Source of the DNA: Kineothrix sp. MB12-C1 | GTDB lineage: Bacteria; Bacillota; Clostridia; Lachnospirales; Lachnospiraceae | DNA: 64,000 bases | Assembly: GCF_030863805.1 (NCBI RefSeq) | Contig: NZ_CP132957.1 | Coordinates: forward strand, 62,001-126,000 | Direction: 5' to 3' | Shown here: piece after piece, positions 17,733-26,487 of the stretch | Position numbering within the stretch: position 1 is the first letter of the stretch | How the letters are laid out: every line of letters starts with the position of its first letter | Notes under the pieces: model-generated | Databases searched by the model: none | Told to the model about the DNA's origin: nothing | What the model saw: only the letters and a program-made list of their open reading frames with translations | Program-made: the position numbers and the translations under genes

Positions 17733-18626
17733 TTACACTTTCTCTTGTATTTTCTTACCCAGAATACCGGTCGGCTTAACGAGAAGGACAATAATAAGCA
17801 CCGCAAATACGATAGCGTCTGCCATCTGGGAAGAAATATATGCTTTTCCTAAAATTTCGATGATACCAAGTAAAATACCACCAATCATGGCACCTGGAAT
17901 AGAACCGATACCGCCGAATACTGCAGCCACAAAGGCTTTAATTCCCGGCATAGCGCCCGTATAAGGCGTCAGGGATGGATAAGCAGAACATAATAGCACG
18001 CCGGCAACAGCTGCCAGAGCAGAACCGATAGCAAAGGTAAGAGCAATGGTACCGTTTACATTGATTCCCATAAGCTGTGCAGCTCCCTTATCTTCCGATA
18101 CGGCAAGCATCGCCTGTCCCGCTTTCGTCTTATTAATGAACAGGGTCAAGATAATCATAACCAAAATCCCTATAGCAATGGTTATAAGTGTCTCGCCGGA
18201 AATAATAAGCTGACCGCCTGCCAGCATAAGGGGAGAAAGTGAAACCACTGAAGTAAAGGATTTAGTATTAGCGCCAAAAATAATCAATGCCACATTTTGA
18301 AGTAAATAACTAACACCGATGGCCGTAATTAGAACGGCGAGGGGGGAAGCTGCATTGCGAAGCGGTTTATAGGCGATACGTTCAATAGTAATACCGAATA
18401 TAATACATATAATAATCGCAATAAAGATACCGAGCATCGGAGGAAGTCCCATAGTGCTGACTATGGTAAATACGGCGAAAGCTCCCACCATAATAACATC
18501 TCCGTGGGCGAAATTAAGCATCTTGGCAATTCCATAAACCATCGTATATCCAAGTGCTATAATGGCATATACGCTGCCAAGGCTGATGCCATTAATCAAA
18601 TAAGAAATAAAGCTCATAAGAAACAC
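17733..18626 (-). CDS. livH: Branched-chain amino acid ABC transporter permease LivH
   Basis: A permease of 297 residues. GISLGSVYAIIALGYTMVYG and LNFAHGDVIMVGAF near the N-terminus and VFGGIGSIPGAMIGG near the C-terminus are standard LivH motifs. It forms the membrane channel with LivM. It is the first gene after the hairpin that separates it from livJ. Confidence 0.95.
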   Translation of the reverse strand: MFLMSFISYLINGISLGSVYAIIALGYTMVYGIAKMLNFAHGDVIMVGAFAVFTIVSTMGLPPMLGIFIAIIICIIFGITIERIAYKPLRNAASPLAVLITAIGVSYLLQNVALIIFGANTKSFTSVVSLSPLMLAGGQLIISGETLITIAIGILVMIILTLFINKTKAGQAMLAVSEDKGAAQLMGINVNGTIALTFAIGSALAAVAGVLLCSAYPSLTPYTGAMPGIKAFVAAVFGGIGSIPGAMIGGILLGIIEILGKAYISSQMADAIVFAVLIIVLLVKPTGILGKKIQEKV

Positions 18627-18754
18627 CTCTTCGTCTTTTTTAACTGTGAGACTAAATTATATCATTAAATATGTGTATAGGCAAGAAAATGGAATATTTA
18701 TTCTCTTTCCTATGAATATTATCCTATAGGGCACTTTCCTATTACATAAAAAGA

Positions 18755-18794
18755 AAGAGGTACTAAGGCTATTGTTGCCTTAAGTACCCCTCTT
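18755..18794 (-). terminator. Hairpin between livJ and livHMGF, possible attenuating terminator
   Basis: Arms at 18755-18769 and 18777-18794 pair with a small bulge around a seven-base loop. It lies about 60 bases downstream of the livJ stop codon on the minus strand. Such a structure would let the binding protein be made in excess over the membrane complex, as is common in this operon type; that role is inferred. Confidence 0.65.
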
Positions 18795-18856
18795 CTATTA
18801 ATTGTTTTCATGCTTTTTTAAAGACTCTATAAGATATCTTACAGGACCGGTCGCCA

Positions 18857-20089
18857 TTACATTGCAGTATATACACCGTTTGTAATTTGAACAGCTTTAG
18901 GCTCCTTATTAGGCTCGCCGCTGGCTTCCCAAGACATACCGATACCGGTCAAACCGTCTATTGTAATCTCTGTCATGGAAACTTTCATTGCATCACAGAT
19001 TGCAGATACATCCATATCCGGAGTTACACTTGCATTTTCTAACGCTGCTTTAATCGCATAAATTGCATCATAAGAATCTGCTGCGAACTGGTTCGGTGTT
19101 TCGCCAAATCTTTCTTTGTAAGCAGATACGAAATTCTGTGTCAATTCATCTTCAGCATCTGCAGCAAAAGGAGTAAGAAGCATAACGCCTTCTGCCAAAG
19201 CGGTATCGAAATTCTCTACGTCCAGAATACCGTCAAGTCCATCGCAACCGAAGAAAATAGGATCATAGTTCATTGCTGCCGCCTGAGAAAGAATCAAAGC
19301 CGCCTCTGTATAATAAATAGGTAAAAATACGAGATCAGCGCCGCTGTCCTTTGCTTTCTGAAGCTGCACAGAGAAGTCTGTCTTGCTATCCGCGGTAAAT
19401 GCTTCTGCAGAAACTACTTCAAAAGGCTGGCTTGCTGATTCAGATACGAATTTCTGATAGATTCCTGAGGAATAAATATCAGAGCTGTCATAAATAACTG
19501 CAACCTTAGATGCAACTGCATTATCACCGATGTATTTAGCAGAAGCCATACCCTGGTCAGGGTCTGAGAAACATACACGGAATGCATTATCATACTTGAT
19601 ACAATCCACGGAAGATCCGGAAGGTGTCAACTGGAACATGTTGTCAGCTGCTGTCTTTTCTGCAACAGCTACAGAACATCCGCTTGTAACAGTTCCCATA
19701 AGAAGCTGCATATCCCAATCCTTCAAGGTATTGTATGCATTTACTGATTTCTCAGGATCATTCTCATCATCTTCAAATTTGAATTCTATCTGATAGCCGC
19801 CGATACCGCCTGCCGCATTGATTTCATCAACTGCGAGAAAAGCCGCATTCTGTACTGCCATGCCATATACTGCCGCTCCGCCGGTAATAGGGCCGATGCC
19901 ACCAATCTTGAAGACTCCGTTGCCGCCTTCCGCTACTCCGGTGTTTTCAGCCGTTTCAGTACTTTCTGCTACTTCGGTAGCTTCCGTTGTATCCGCCGGT
20001 GCAGAGTCAGTAGATGCTGCTCCACCGCAACCTGCCAGTAAAGTCATAACCATGGCAGACGCCACTGTAATACTCATAAACTTTTTCAT
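18857..20089 (-). CDS. livJ: Branched-chain amino acid ABC transporter substrate-binding lipoprotein LivJ-like
   Basis: A type 1 periplasmic-binding-fold protein of 410 residues. The N-terminus is a lipoprotein signal with TLLAGC, so Cys21 is lipidated and anchors it outside the membrane. A Ser/Thr/Glu-rich linker follows to about residue 58. IGPITGGAAVYGMAVQNAAFLAVDEINAAGG is summarised here as the family's ligand-binding start, at about residues 65-95. It delivers branched-chain or related amino acids to LivHMGF downstream. Confidence 0.93.
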   Translation of the reverse strand: MKKFMSITVASAMVMTLLAGCGGAASTDSAPADTTEATEVAESTETAENTGVAEGGNGVFKIGGIGPITGGAAVYGMAVQNAAFLAVDEINAAGGIGGYQIEFKFEDDENDPEKSVNAYNTLKDWDMQLLMGTVTSGCSVAVAEKTAADNMFQLTPSGSSVDCIKYDNAFRVCFSDPDQGMASAKYIGDNAVASKVAVIYDSSDIYSSGIYQKFVSESASQPFEVVSAEAFTADSKTDFSVQLQKAKDSGADLVFLPIYYTEAALILSQAAAMNYDPIFFGCDGLDGILDVENFDTALAEGVMLLTPFAADAEDELTQNFVSAYKERFGETPNQFAADSYDAIYAIKAALENASVTPDMDVSAICDAMKVSMTEITIDGLTGIGMSWEASGEPNKEPKAVQITNGVYTAM

Positions 20090-20125
20090 ACTTTTGTCCT
20101 CCTCAAATATAGTATAATTTTGATT

Positions 20126-20154
20126 ATATTACTCTGAATAAAAATTTTTGTCAA
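20126..20154 (-). promoter_or_regulatory. Probable livJ promoter
   Basis: On the minus strand TTGACA (20149-20154) and TAATAT (20126-20131) are separated by 17 bases, about 40 bases upstream of the livJ ATG. No clear CodY or Lrp site was recognised. Confidence 0.65.
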
Positions 20155-20313
20155 TCTTATTTTATACATTTTCTATACATTTAGTATAAAACATGAGAAA
20201 TATACGTGAAATGATTTGTATTATTATGCATAAAGGTATATTCGTGCATAATAATTAAAAAACGGGAGAAAATAAAATCGATATAGAAAAACAACAAAAC
20301 GGAGGGTTTTAGA

Positions 20314-20526
20314 ATGAACAATAAAGTATTGGACTGTATCGCCCTTACCATCGCAATTATCGGAGCGATTAACTGGGGACTTATCGGTTTTTTTAGTTTC
20401 GATCTGGTAGCGCTTATTTTCGGCAGTATGTCCTGGATCTCCAGAATTATATATGCATTGGTCGGAATCAGCGGCCTCTATCTCTTTACCTTCTACATGT
20501 ATGCAGGAGGAACCAGCAGAGACTGA
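20314..20526 (+). CDS. DUF378 family small membrane protein
   Basis: A 70-residue protein with two transmembrane helices. CIALTIAIIGAINWGLIGFF and the following FDLVALIFG are the family hallmark. CGGAGGG precedes the ATG. It is a monocistronic gene between divergent livJ and convergent MATE transporter genes. Function is unknown. Confidence 0.88.
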   Translation: MNNKVLDCIALTIAIIGAINWGLIGFFSFDLVALIFGSMSWISRIIYALVGISGLYLFTFYMYAGGTSRD

Positions 20527-20569
20527 CCGAAAATAAAAAGCAGAATAAAATATACGCTGGAAGACGATA

Positions 20570-20597
20570 AAAATGGCACTTTTTACAGTGCCATTTT
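20570..20597. terminator. Bidirectional terminator between DUF378 and MATE genes
   Basis: AAAATGGCACT (20570-20580) pairs perfectly with AGTGCCATTTT (20587-20597), with A and T runs on both sides suiting the convergent genes. Confidence 0.85.
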
Positions 20598-20608
20598 ACA
20601 TACCGATT

Positions 20609-22015
20609 TTATGCTATCTCTTTCGATAATTCTTTCGTTTCTCCGATAATATTATTCAACCAAACACCCTTTTTCACGAGCACAAAGCCAACAATACATT
20701 TGATGATATCGACAAGCTGACACGCCAAATATACAAATACAATATAAAGTACGGTATATCTTGTCAGGAAGAACGCAAGAGGTATGTTGAAAATCCATAC
20801 ATAAACGCTGTCAAAAAAGAAGGTAACCCACGTTTTTCCTCCTGAACGTAACGTGAAATAAGTAGCATGTGTAAAGGCAAAAAGTGGCATACACAAAGCA
20901 GCAATCATAATAAATCTGGTAGCGAGCAAACGTATTTCTTCTGATGTATTGTAAAACATAGGGAACAAGGGGGCAACAATTGCCATTATGCTTCCAATTC
21001 CCACACAGCTCACTACCGAGAAAAAGATAAGTTTCCGGTCAGTATCTTTCGCCTCTTCCATCTTGCCGGCACCAAGAAGTTGGCCTACAATAATTCCAAT
21101 CGCACTTCCCATAGCAATAAATACAATGTTAAATACATTGGATATCGTGGAAGAAATATTAAAGGCCGCAATAACGGATAATCCTCGTACCGAATAACAT
21201 TGGGTAAGCACAGCTTGTCCGCTGGCCCACAATACCTCGTTGACCATAAGAGGCATCCCGAGAATGGCTACCTTACCAAGAAGTTCCTTCGGAATAAGGA
21301 AGTTTCGATACACTCCCTCAATAAATATGTTCTTTTCTTTGTGATAATGTGTCCAGCCTGCAATAATGAAAAGTTCTGCAAAACGTGCGATAGTTGTTGC
21401 GAGAGCAGCGCCTTCCACCCCGAGAGCCGGGGCGCCGAACTTTCCATAAATTAAAATATAATTTAATATAAGGTTCACGAATACCGCAACAATACCTGAT
21501 TTCATAGGAAGCATGGTCTCTCCTGTCTCGCGTAAAGTAGACGCATAGACCTGCACCATGGCAAACGGAATGATTTCAATCATCATAATACGCAAATACT
21601 GTTTGGCATACATGAGGGTAGCATTGATATCCCCGGCATCATTACTCTCATGAAGATAAAGATGTATCAATTGGTCTCCGTAAAAGCCAAATAAAAGAAG
21701 TCCAATGACTGTGATCCCTGCGGTAATCAGTACCTTAATACGAAAAGTATCGCGCACACCTTTGGCATCATCACAACCGTAAAATTGCGCCGTAAAAATA
21801 CCTGCACCGGAGACGCCTCCGAAAACACAAATATTGAATACAAAAACAAGCTGATTAACAATGGCAACCCCGGTCATTTGTTCCGTTCCGACCCGTCCTA
21901 CCATAATATTATCGAGAAGATTAACGAAATTCGTAATGCCGTTTTGTACCATAATCGGTATGGCAACCGCCAGCACCATGAGATAGAATTTCTTATCTCC
22001 TATTAACTTTTTCAT
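20609..22015 (-). CDS. MATE family efflux transporter
   Basis: A 468-residue protein with about twelve transmembrane helices in two repeats. The N-terminal VNLLDNIMVGRVGTEQMTGVAI block and GVSGAGIFTAQFYG are typical of MATE exporters, which expel drugs or metabolites using Na+ or H+ gradients. Its ATG overlaps the rsfS stop codon as ATGA, so translation is coupled to the housekeeping operon upstream. The substrate cannot be predicted. Confidence 0.9.
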   Translation of the reverse strand: MKKLIGDKKFYLMVLAVAIPIMVQNGITNFVNLLDNIMVGRVGTEQMTGVAIVNQLVFVFNICVFGGVSGAGIFTAQFYGCDDAKGVRDTFRIKVLITAGITVIGLLLFGFYGDQLIHLYLHESNDAGDINATLMYAKQYLRIMMIEIIPFAMVQVYASTLRETGETMLPMKSGIVAVFVNLILNYILIYGKFGAPALGVEGAALATTIARFAELFIIAGWTHYHKEKNIFIEGVYRNFLIPKELLGKVAILGMPLMVNEVLWASGQAVLTQCYSVRGLSVIAAFNISSTISNVFNIVFIAMGSAIGIIVGQLLGAGKMEEAKDTDRKLIFFSVVSCVGIGSIMAIVAPLFPMFYNTSEEIRLLATRFIMIAALCMPLFAFTHATYFTLRSGGKTWVTFFFDSVYVWIFNIPLAFFLTRYTVLYIVFVYLACQLVDIIKCIVGFVLVKKGVWLNNIIGETKELSKEIA

Positions 22016-22359
22016 AGTTCCACCTGTCTCCCGTCTCTCCAGATACGTTCCAGATCATAAAACAAACGGTTTTCTTTATCGAATACGTGAATAATAATAT
22101 CGCCAAAATCAAGAAGTACCCAATTGGCAGAATCATATCCTTCTATTTGTTTCAAGGAGTGTCCTGCCCTTCCGAGCTGTTCTTCTACATGATCGGCAAG
22201 TGCCTGTATCTGACTTCTGTTAGAGCCATTAGCGATGATAAAATAATCAGCAAGCACCGATACTTCGCTAATATCTATAATACGGATATCCTCCGCTTTC
22301 TTATCTTCTAATGCAGCAACAGCAATTTTTGCCATCTTTTTTGATTCTTCTATATTCAT
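22012..22359 (-). CDS. rsfS: Ribosomal silencing factor RsfS
   Basis: Binds ribosomal protein L14 and blocks subunit joining under starvation. The start at 22359 follows AAAGGAAAAATCG; an upstream in-frame extension would run back into yqeK. The 115 residues contain VLADYFIIANGSNRSQIQAL and the WVLLDFGDIIIHVFD block of the RsfS/Iojap family. It lies 13 bases after yqeK, the usual neighbour in Firmicutes. Confidence 0.95.
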   Translation of the reverse strand: MNIEESKKMAKIAVAALEDKKAEDIRIIDISEVSVLADYFIIANGSNRSQIQALADHVEEQLGRAGHSLKQIEGYDSANWVLLDFGDIIIHVFDKENRLFYDLERIWRDGRQVEL

Positions 22360-22372
22360 CGATTTTTCCTTT

Positions 22373-22990
22373 CTAGTTTGTGCTATTTTTTCCATAATCT
22401 TTATAAAAATCATAAGTCTTTTGTGTCATTGGATCAATATCTCCTGCTGTCGTATTGAGATAAACGAGAGTATCTTCCAAAATACAAAGTAAGGCCTCAT
22501 CCAAATCCACAAAGGCAAGACGTCTGATTTCGGAAAGATTAGGTGCCTGCTTTCTACCCGGTTCGATATAATCGGACACGTATACAATCTTTTCCAGCAG
22601 AGACATATTCGGCCGCCCTGTTGTATGATTTAAAATAGCATTGATCGTATCTGTATCGTGAATATTATATCTTTGCATAGCAATGTAACTTCCTACTTTT
22701 GCATGGAGTAAAAAGGGATTACGCCTTTCAATCTCATTAACGCTTATATTATGCTTCTCACAAATAGACAGGCGTTTATCGTTACTTAGACATTTTGCAC
22801 AATCGTGAAGCATACCTGCTGTTTCTGCCTTTATAATGTCCGCATCATAACGCATGGCAAGAGCCGCCGCCGTATAAGCAACCCCGAGAGTATGCTCGAA
22901 ACGTTTGGCATCCAATGTCTTTTCCATAGCCTTTCGTATTTTCTTAATATTGGAAGCTTTTGCTCTCATCGGTGCAACCTCCGCTGTCAT
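22373..22990 (-). CDS. yqeK: YqeK-type HD-domain Ap4A hydrolase
   Basis: Members cleave diadenosine tetraphosphate symmetrically. The HD metal-binding residues are visible in RFEHTLGV, GMLHDCAKCL, LLHAKVGS and ILNHTTGRPNMS, followed by VYVSDYIEPGRK. The 205-residue frame has an N-terminal stretch that could be shortened to the Met at residue 8; the family norm is about 190. It sits between nadD and rsfS as in most Firmicutes. Confidence 0.93.
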   Translation of the reverse strand: MTAEVAPMRAKASNIKKIRKAMEKTLDAKRFEHTLGVAYTAAALAMRYDADIIKAETAGMLHDCAKCLSNDKRLSICEKHNISVNEIERRNPFLLHAKVGSYIAMQRYNIHDTDTINAILNHTTGRPNMSLLEKIVYVSDYIEPGRKQAPNLSEIRRLAFVDLDEALLCILEDTLVYLNTTAGDIDPMTQKTYDFYKDYGKNSTN

Positions 22991-23000
22991 AAGTGGATTT

Positions 23001-23615
23001 TTATTGATAGAGGTGGTGCTCTTCTATATAAGCCATCACCTGCTCGGGGACCATGTAACGAATAGAATGCCCCAGTTTTCGTTTTTTTCTAATATCAGTG
23101 GAGGAGATAGAAAATTCTTTCAACGGTAAGAGTTCGATGCGTGCCGCATATTTTTTCTCCAAATATGCTATTTGTTCCTCCATAGCGGACTGGCCCTTCT
23201 CATCACGAACTGCAGCGAGTATCGTACAGCTTGCAAAAATAATCTCCGGATTCTTCCATGATTCTAAGTGAAATAAGCTGTCCGCCCCCATAATGAAATA
23301 GAAGGCTGTTTCCGGCTCATTCTCTCTTAGTGATAAAAGGGTTTCAAAAGTATAAGTATTCCCTTGCCTTTCCACCTCGATAGCAGACAATTTAAAATAA
23401 GGATTATTCTCGATTGCAAGCGATGTCATAGCAAAACGCATGTATTTATCCGCCATTTCAACCTTATCTTTCATATAGGAATGACCGCTTGGAATAAAGA
23501 GAATTTCATCCAAAAAACAAGCATCCCGTGCAGTTTCTGCTAAAAGAAGATGCCCTATATGGATCGGATTAAAAGTACCTCCCATAATCCCTTTCCTTTT
23601 TATGCCATCTTTCAC
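23001..23615 (-). CDS. nadD: Nicotinate-nucleotide adenylyltransferase
   Basis: Makes deamido-NAD from nicotinate mononucleotide and ATP. MGGTFNPIHIGHLLLAE holds the nucleotide-binding GTFNPIHxGH motif, and ISSTDIRKK near the C-terminus is the second nucleotidyltransferase motif. IMGADSLFHLESW is the NMN-binding region. Length of 204 residues is normal. It lies between yhbY and yqeK. Confidence 0.95.
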   Translation of the reverse strand: MKDGIKRKGIMGGTFNPIHIGHLLLAETARDACFLDEILFIPSGHSYMKDKVEMADKYMRFAMTSLAIENNPYFKLSAIEVERQGNTYTFETLLSLRENEPETAFYFIMGADSLFHLESWKNPEIIFASCTILAAVRDEKGQSAMEEQIAYLEKKYAARIELLPLKEFSISSTDIRKKRKLGHSIRYMVPEQVMAYIEEHHLYQ

Positions 23616-23651
23616 GAAATCATCATCCTTCCTCCGACTGTATGCCGTATC

Positions 23652-23942
23652 TTATGACGGCAGAACAATTTTTTTGTGATCTTTGCTTTCCTTATATAAT
23701 GTGATCTTCTTACCAATCACCTGCACTACTTGTGAATGCGTTCTCTCAGCCAGCATTTCCGCAATAGCTCTGGGGTCATCGAGGCAGTTTTTTAATACTG
23801 CTATCTTAATCAATTCCCTCGTGTTAAAAGCTTCTCCAACCGCCTCTGTGACTTCCGGCGTCAAACTCGATTTCCCAATCTGAAAGATAGGATCGATATT
23901 GTTCGCAAGACTCTTCAAATAACTTCTTTGTTTACTTGTCAT
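23652..23942 (-). CDS. yhbY: YhbY-type CRM-domain RNA-binding protein
   Basis: A 96-residue single CRM domain protein that associates with pre-50S ribosomes. MTSKQRSYLKSLANNIDPIFQIGK and LIKIAVLKNC are typical, and the RNA-contact loop corresponds to the QIGKSSLTPEV region. It lies downstream of obgE after a 160-base structured gap. Confidence 0.92.
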   Translation of the reverse strand: MTSKQRSYLKSLANNIDPIFQIGKSSLTPEVTEAVGEAFNTRELIKIAVLKNCLDDPRAIAEMLAERTHSQVVQVIGKKITLYKESKDHKKIVLPS

Positions 23943-23949
23943 ATTATAA

Positions 23950-24105
23950 CCATGCCTTTCTCATTCTACTGTAACAGTTCAGTAACCTCACTGTTACGTG
24001 TGAAGATCCATTTAAATCACCTTCGGCGATGGGATTTCACTTATCTTTCCACGTATTCTTACGGTCAGCGCAGTAAATGCGCAGACCTACTGAATAGTTG
24101 CTATT
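23950..24105. repeat. Structured intergenic element between obgE and yhbY, possibly a MITE/REP-like repeat
   Basis: This gap is unusually long for the operon and full of short inverted repeats. GTAACAGTTCAGTA near the left and, inverted, GCAACTATTCAGTA near the right form imperfect terminal repeats. Inside, GGTCAGCGCA pairs with TGCGCAGACC (about 24063-24087), and a nested hairpin is centred on ACCTTCGGCG. It contains no plausible frame. It could be a small non-autonomous element or a processed operon spacer. Classification is a guess. Confidence 0.4.
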
Positions 24106-25386
24106 CTACTTATAATAGTCAAAGGCAAGTCCATACATGCGAACAGTATCGCCTTCCTGAATGCCCAGTTGTTCTAGTTCTGCTAAAATTCCATTTTCCT
24201 TCAGGAAGTTCTGGAAGAAGGTAAAGCCCTTTTCCGATTCCAGATTCGTATAGCCGAGCATTTTCTCAATACGAGGACCTTCCACTACATATTCATTATC
24301 CTTTTCGTTATATGAAACCGTATAAGGCTCATTATCCGCCAGATGGAATTCAGGAAAATATTCCTGTTCAAAAATAATCGGTTTATCATCCAACTGTTCT
24401 AAAAGGTTGTTCACATGGTACAAGAGCTCGCGTACTCCTTGCCCGCTAATAGCAGAAATTGGGAATACCTTAATACCCTTTGGTTCAAATTCGTCCTTAA
24501 TCTTAGTGAGAACCTCATTCTCGTAAAGCATATCTATTTTATTCGCTGCAATAACCTGAGGACGCATAGCAATCTCAGGATTATAAGCGTTCAGCTCTTT
24601 ATTGATAGCGTAGATATCCTCAATGGGATCTCTTTCTTCTGTTGAGGCTGCATCCACAATATGAATAAGGACCTTGGTACGCTCGATATGACGAAGAAAC
24701 TCATAACCGAGTCCTACTCCTTCGGAGGCACCTTCAATCAGCCCCGGAATATCCGCGATAACGAATCCTTTTGCATCATCCAAATCAACCACTCCCAGAT
24801 TAGGATTTAAGGTTGTAAAATGATAATTAGCTATTTTAGGTCTGGCATTCGTCACTCGCGCAAGAAACGTGGATTTTCCCACATTGGGGAATCCTACAAG
24901 TCCCACATCGGCAATCACTTTTAATTCAAGTAAAAGTTCAAATTCTTTCGCCGGTTGTCCGGGCTGTGCATACTTAGGGACTTGCATGGTGCTCGTTGCA
25001 TAGTGTTGATTGCCCTTGCCGCCTTTTCCGCCATTTAATAAAGTCACCCGACGGTTGTCACCCGACATGTCCACAATTACTTTGCCGCTTTCGGCTTCTT
25101 TTACAACTGTTCCGTAAGGAATCTTGATGATGAGATCCTGTCCGTTTTTACCACGGCAGTTCTTTTTACCGCCTTCTTCACCATTTTGGGCGCTATATTT
25201 TCTTATGTGGCGAAAGTCTGTAAGTGTATTCAGACCATCATCGACTTGGAGAATAACGCTCCCGCCATCGCCGCCATCGCCTCCGTCCGGACCGCCGTTA
25301 GGAACATATTTCTCTCTTCGGAAGGAGACATGTCCATCGCCGCCCTTTCCGCTCTTTATATATATTTTTGCTCTATCTGCAAACAT
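24106..25386 (-). CDS. obgE: GTPase ObgE (Obg/CgtA)
   Basis: Essential ribosome-assembly GTPase of 426 residues. The glycine-rich Obg fold covers residues 1-158. The G domain has GFPNVGKST, DIPGLIEGA and ANKID, and the C-terminal OCT domain, present in Gram-positive forms, follows from about residue 345. Position behind rplU-prp-rpmA is the classical arrangement. A strong hairpin separates it from rpmA. Confidence 0.97.
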   Translation of the reverse strand: MFADRAKIYIKSGKGGDGHVSFRREKYVPNGGPDGGDGGDGGSVILQVDDGLNTLTDFRHIRKYSAQNGEEGGKKNCRGKNGQDLIIKIPYGTVVKEAESGKVIVDMSGDNRRVTLLNGGKGGKGNQHYATSTMQVPKYAQPGQPAKEFELLLELKVIADVGLVGFPNVGKSTFLARVTNARPKIANYHFTTLNPNLGVVDLDDAKGFVIADIPGLIEGASEGVGLGYEFLRHIERTKVLIHIVDAASTEERDPIEDIYAINKELNAYNPEIAMRPQVIAANKIDMLYENEVLTKIKDEFEPKGIKVFPISAISGQGVRELLYHVNNLLEQLDDKPIIFEQEYFPEFHLADNEPYTVSYNEKDNEYVVEGPRIEKMLGYTNLESEKGFTFFQNFLKENGILAELEQLGIQEGDTVRMYGLAFDYYK

Positions 25387-25428
25387 TGATTATCCACCTA
25401 TTATCTTAACTATACAATATACAAAACA

Positions 25429-25455
25429 GGCTTCAAACAAGTTATGTTTGAAGCC
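25429..25455 (-). terminator. Hairpin between rpmA and obgE
   Basis: A perfect 10-bp stem (25429-25438 with 25446-25455) around a seven-base loop, followed on the minus strand by TGTTTTGT. It may partly end transcription of the ribosomal protein genes before obgE. Confidence 0.75.
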
Positions 25456-25467
25456 CGATCGTTCGTA

Positions 25468-25752
25468 CTATTTCTCTACAGGATATACGGAAGCTTGTTT
25501 CTTATCTCTTCCTTTTCTTTCAAATCGAAGTACACCGTCCACTAATGCGAATAATGTATCATCGCCGCCTCTACCTACGTTTACGCCGGGATGAATCTTA
25601 GTTCCGCGCTGTCTGTACAGAATATTTCCTGCTTTTACGAATTGTCCGTCAGCTCTTTTCGCACCAAGTCTTTTGGATTCGGAATCTCTACCGTTTTTGG
25701 TAGAACCAACTCCCTTTTTGTGAGCGAAAAATTGAAGGTTCATATTTAACAT
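25468..25752 (-). CDS. rpmA: 50S ribosomal protein L27 with a cleavable N-terminus
   Basis: A 94-residue protein of the large subunit near the peptidyl transferase centre. GGAGG precedes the ATG at 25752. The N-terminus [17 protein letters not shown] carries the Firmicute extension ending LQFF, which is removed by the Prp protease before L27 enters the ribosome; the mature protein would begin AHKKG. The protease gene prp is directly upstream with a gap of four bases. Confidence 0.97.
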   Translation of the reverse strand: MLNMNLQFFAHKKGVGSTKNGRDSESKRLGAKRADGQFVKAGNILYRQRGTKIHPGVNVGRGGDDTLFALVDGVLRFERKGRDKKQASVYPVEK

Positions 25753-25756
25753 GGTC

Positions 25757-26086
25757 TTACACCTCCTCGAATTTAAGTGCCAAATACTTACTGCCGTACT
25801 CTTTTGCAATACTCGACAGTCCAAGTATCATGGAATCAATAAGAAGTATTCCCTCTTTGGACAAGACACTTTTCAAACGGCAGTCGATAAAACCCGACTC
25901 TTCGTTCGTTACAATATCCATATCTTCATTTGCCAGCTCTTCCATCGAATTTATGGTATTGATGACAAGAATGGATACAGCAGCACATACAATGTCCTTG
26001 CCGCTCTTTGCAAAGCCCGCATGTCCCATACAGGTGAATCCTTTATATATTCCATTTTCATTTTTCTTAATAATCACTGTTGTCAT
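25757..26086 (-). CDS. prp: Prp, cysteine protease that matures ribosomal protein L27
   Basis: A 109-residue YsxB/Prp family protein. The catalytic dyad is visible as His in [10 protein letters not shown] and Cys in [11 protein letters not shown]. Known members from Staphylococcus cleave the L27 extension after LQFF, and the substrate gene rpmA, which carries that sequence, follows immediately. It lies three bases after rplU, so L21, protease and L27 are made from one message. Confidence 0.93.
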   Translation of the reverse strand: MTTVIIKKNENGIYKGFTCMGHAGFAKSGKDIVCAAVSILVINTINSMEELANEDMDIVTNEESGFIDCRLKSVLSKEGILLIDSMILGLSSIAKEYGSKYLALKFEEV

Positions 26087-26089
26087 AAA

Positions 26090-26395
26090 CTACGCGTTAA
26101 TTTTATCAATCTTAACTTGTGTGTATGCTTGTCTGTGACCATTTTTCTTATGGTAACCGGTTTTTCTCTTATACTTGTAAACGATAACTTTCTTCCCTTT
26201 TCCTTGCTCCATAACTGTTGCAGTTACAGAGGAAGAAGCTACGTCTCCGGCAACCTTAAGCCCGTTATCGCTAATAGCAACAACATTGTCAAATGTTACA
26301 GTGCTTCCAGCTTCTGCATCGAGTTTTTCCACTCTGATTACATCACCTTCGGAAACTTTATACTGTTTTCCACCTGTGGCAATAATTGCGTACAT
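26090..26395 (-). CDS. rplU: 50S ribosomal protein L21
   Basis: A 101-residue ribosomal protein. [25 protein letters not shown] and [21 protein letters not shown] are conserved L21 blocks. GGAGG precedes its ATG. It is the first gene of the rplU-prp-rpmA cluster. Confidence 0.97.
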   Translation of the reverse strand: MYAIIATGGKQYKVSEGDVIRVEKLDAEAGSTVTFDNVVAISDNGLKVAGDVASSSVTATVMEQGKGKKVIVYKYKRKTGYHKKNGHRQAYTQVKIDKINA

Positions 26396-26400
26396 AGTGC

Positions 26401-26487
26401 ACCTCCTGATTATTTACTCGCTAGGGTCGGCGGCATCCGAATATGGACACACTTTGGCCTATCTATGCGGCATACTCCGTAAGTTTA
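26401..26487 (-). ncRNA. Putative L21 leader of rplU
   Basis: The 90 bases upstream of rplU are GC-richer than other gaps and contain inverted GC-rich blocks such as GCCGCAT and ATGCCGC in ACGGAGTATGCCGC and CGGATGCCGCCGACC. Firmicutes commonly place an autoregulatory L21 leader RNA here. The assignment rests mainly on position; the full secondary structure was not verified. Confidence 0.45.

Noticed and set aside
24063-24087. tRNA or small structured RNA gene
   Set aside because: The hairpin with GGTCAGCGCA does not extend into a cloverleaf and has no CCA end or T-loop motif.
25751-26482. 243-codon plus-strand frame over prp and rplU
   Set aside because: Both minus-strand genes are strongly supported; the frame has no start signal or domain.
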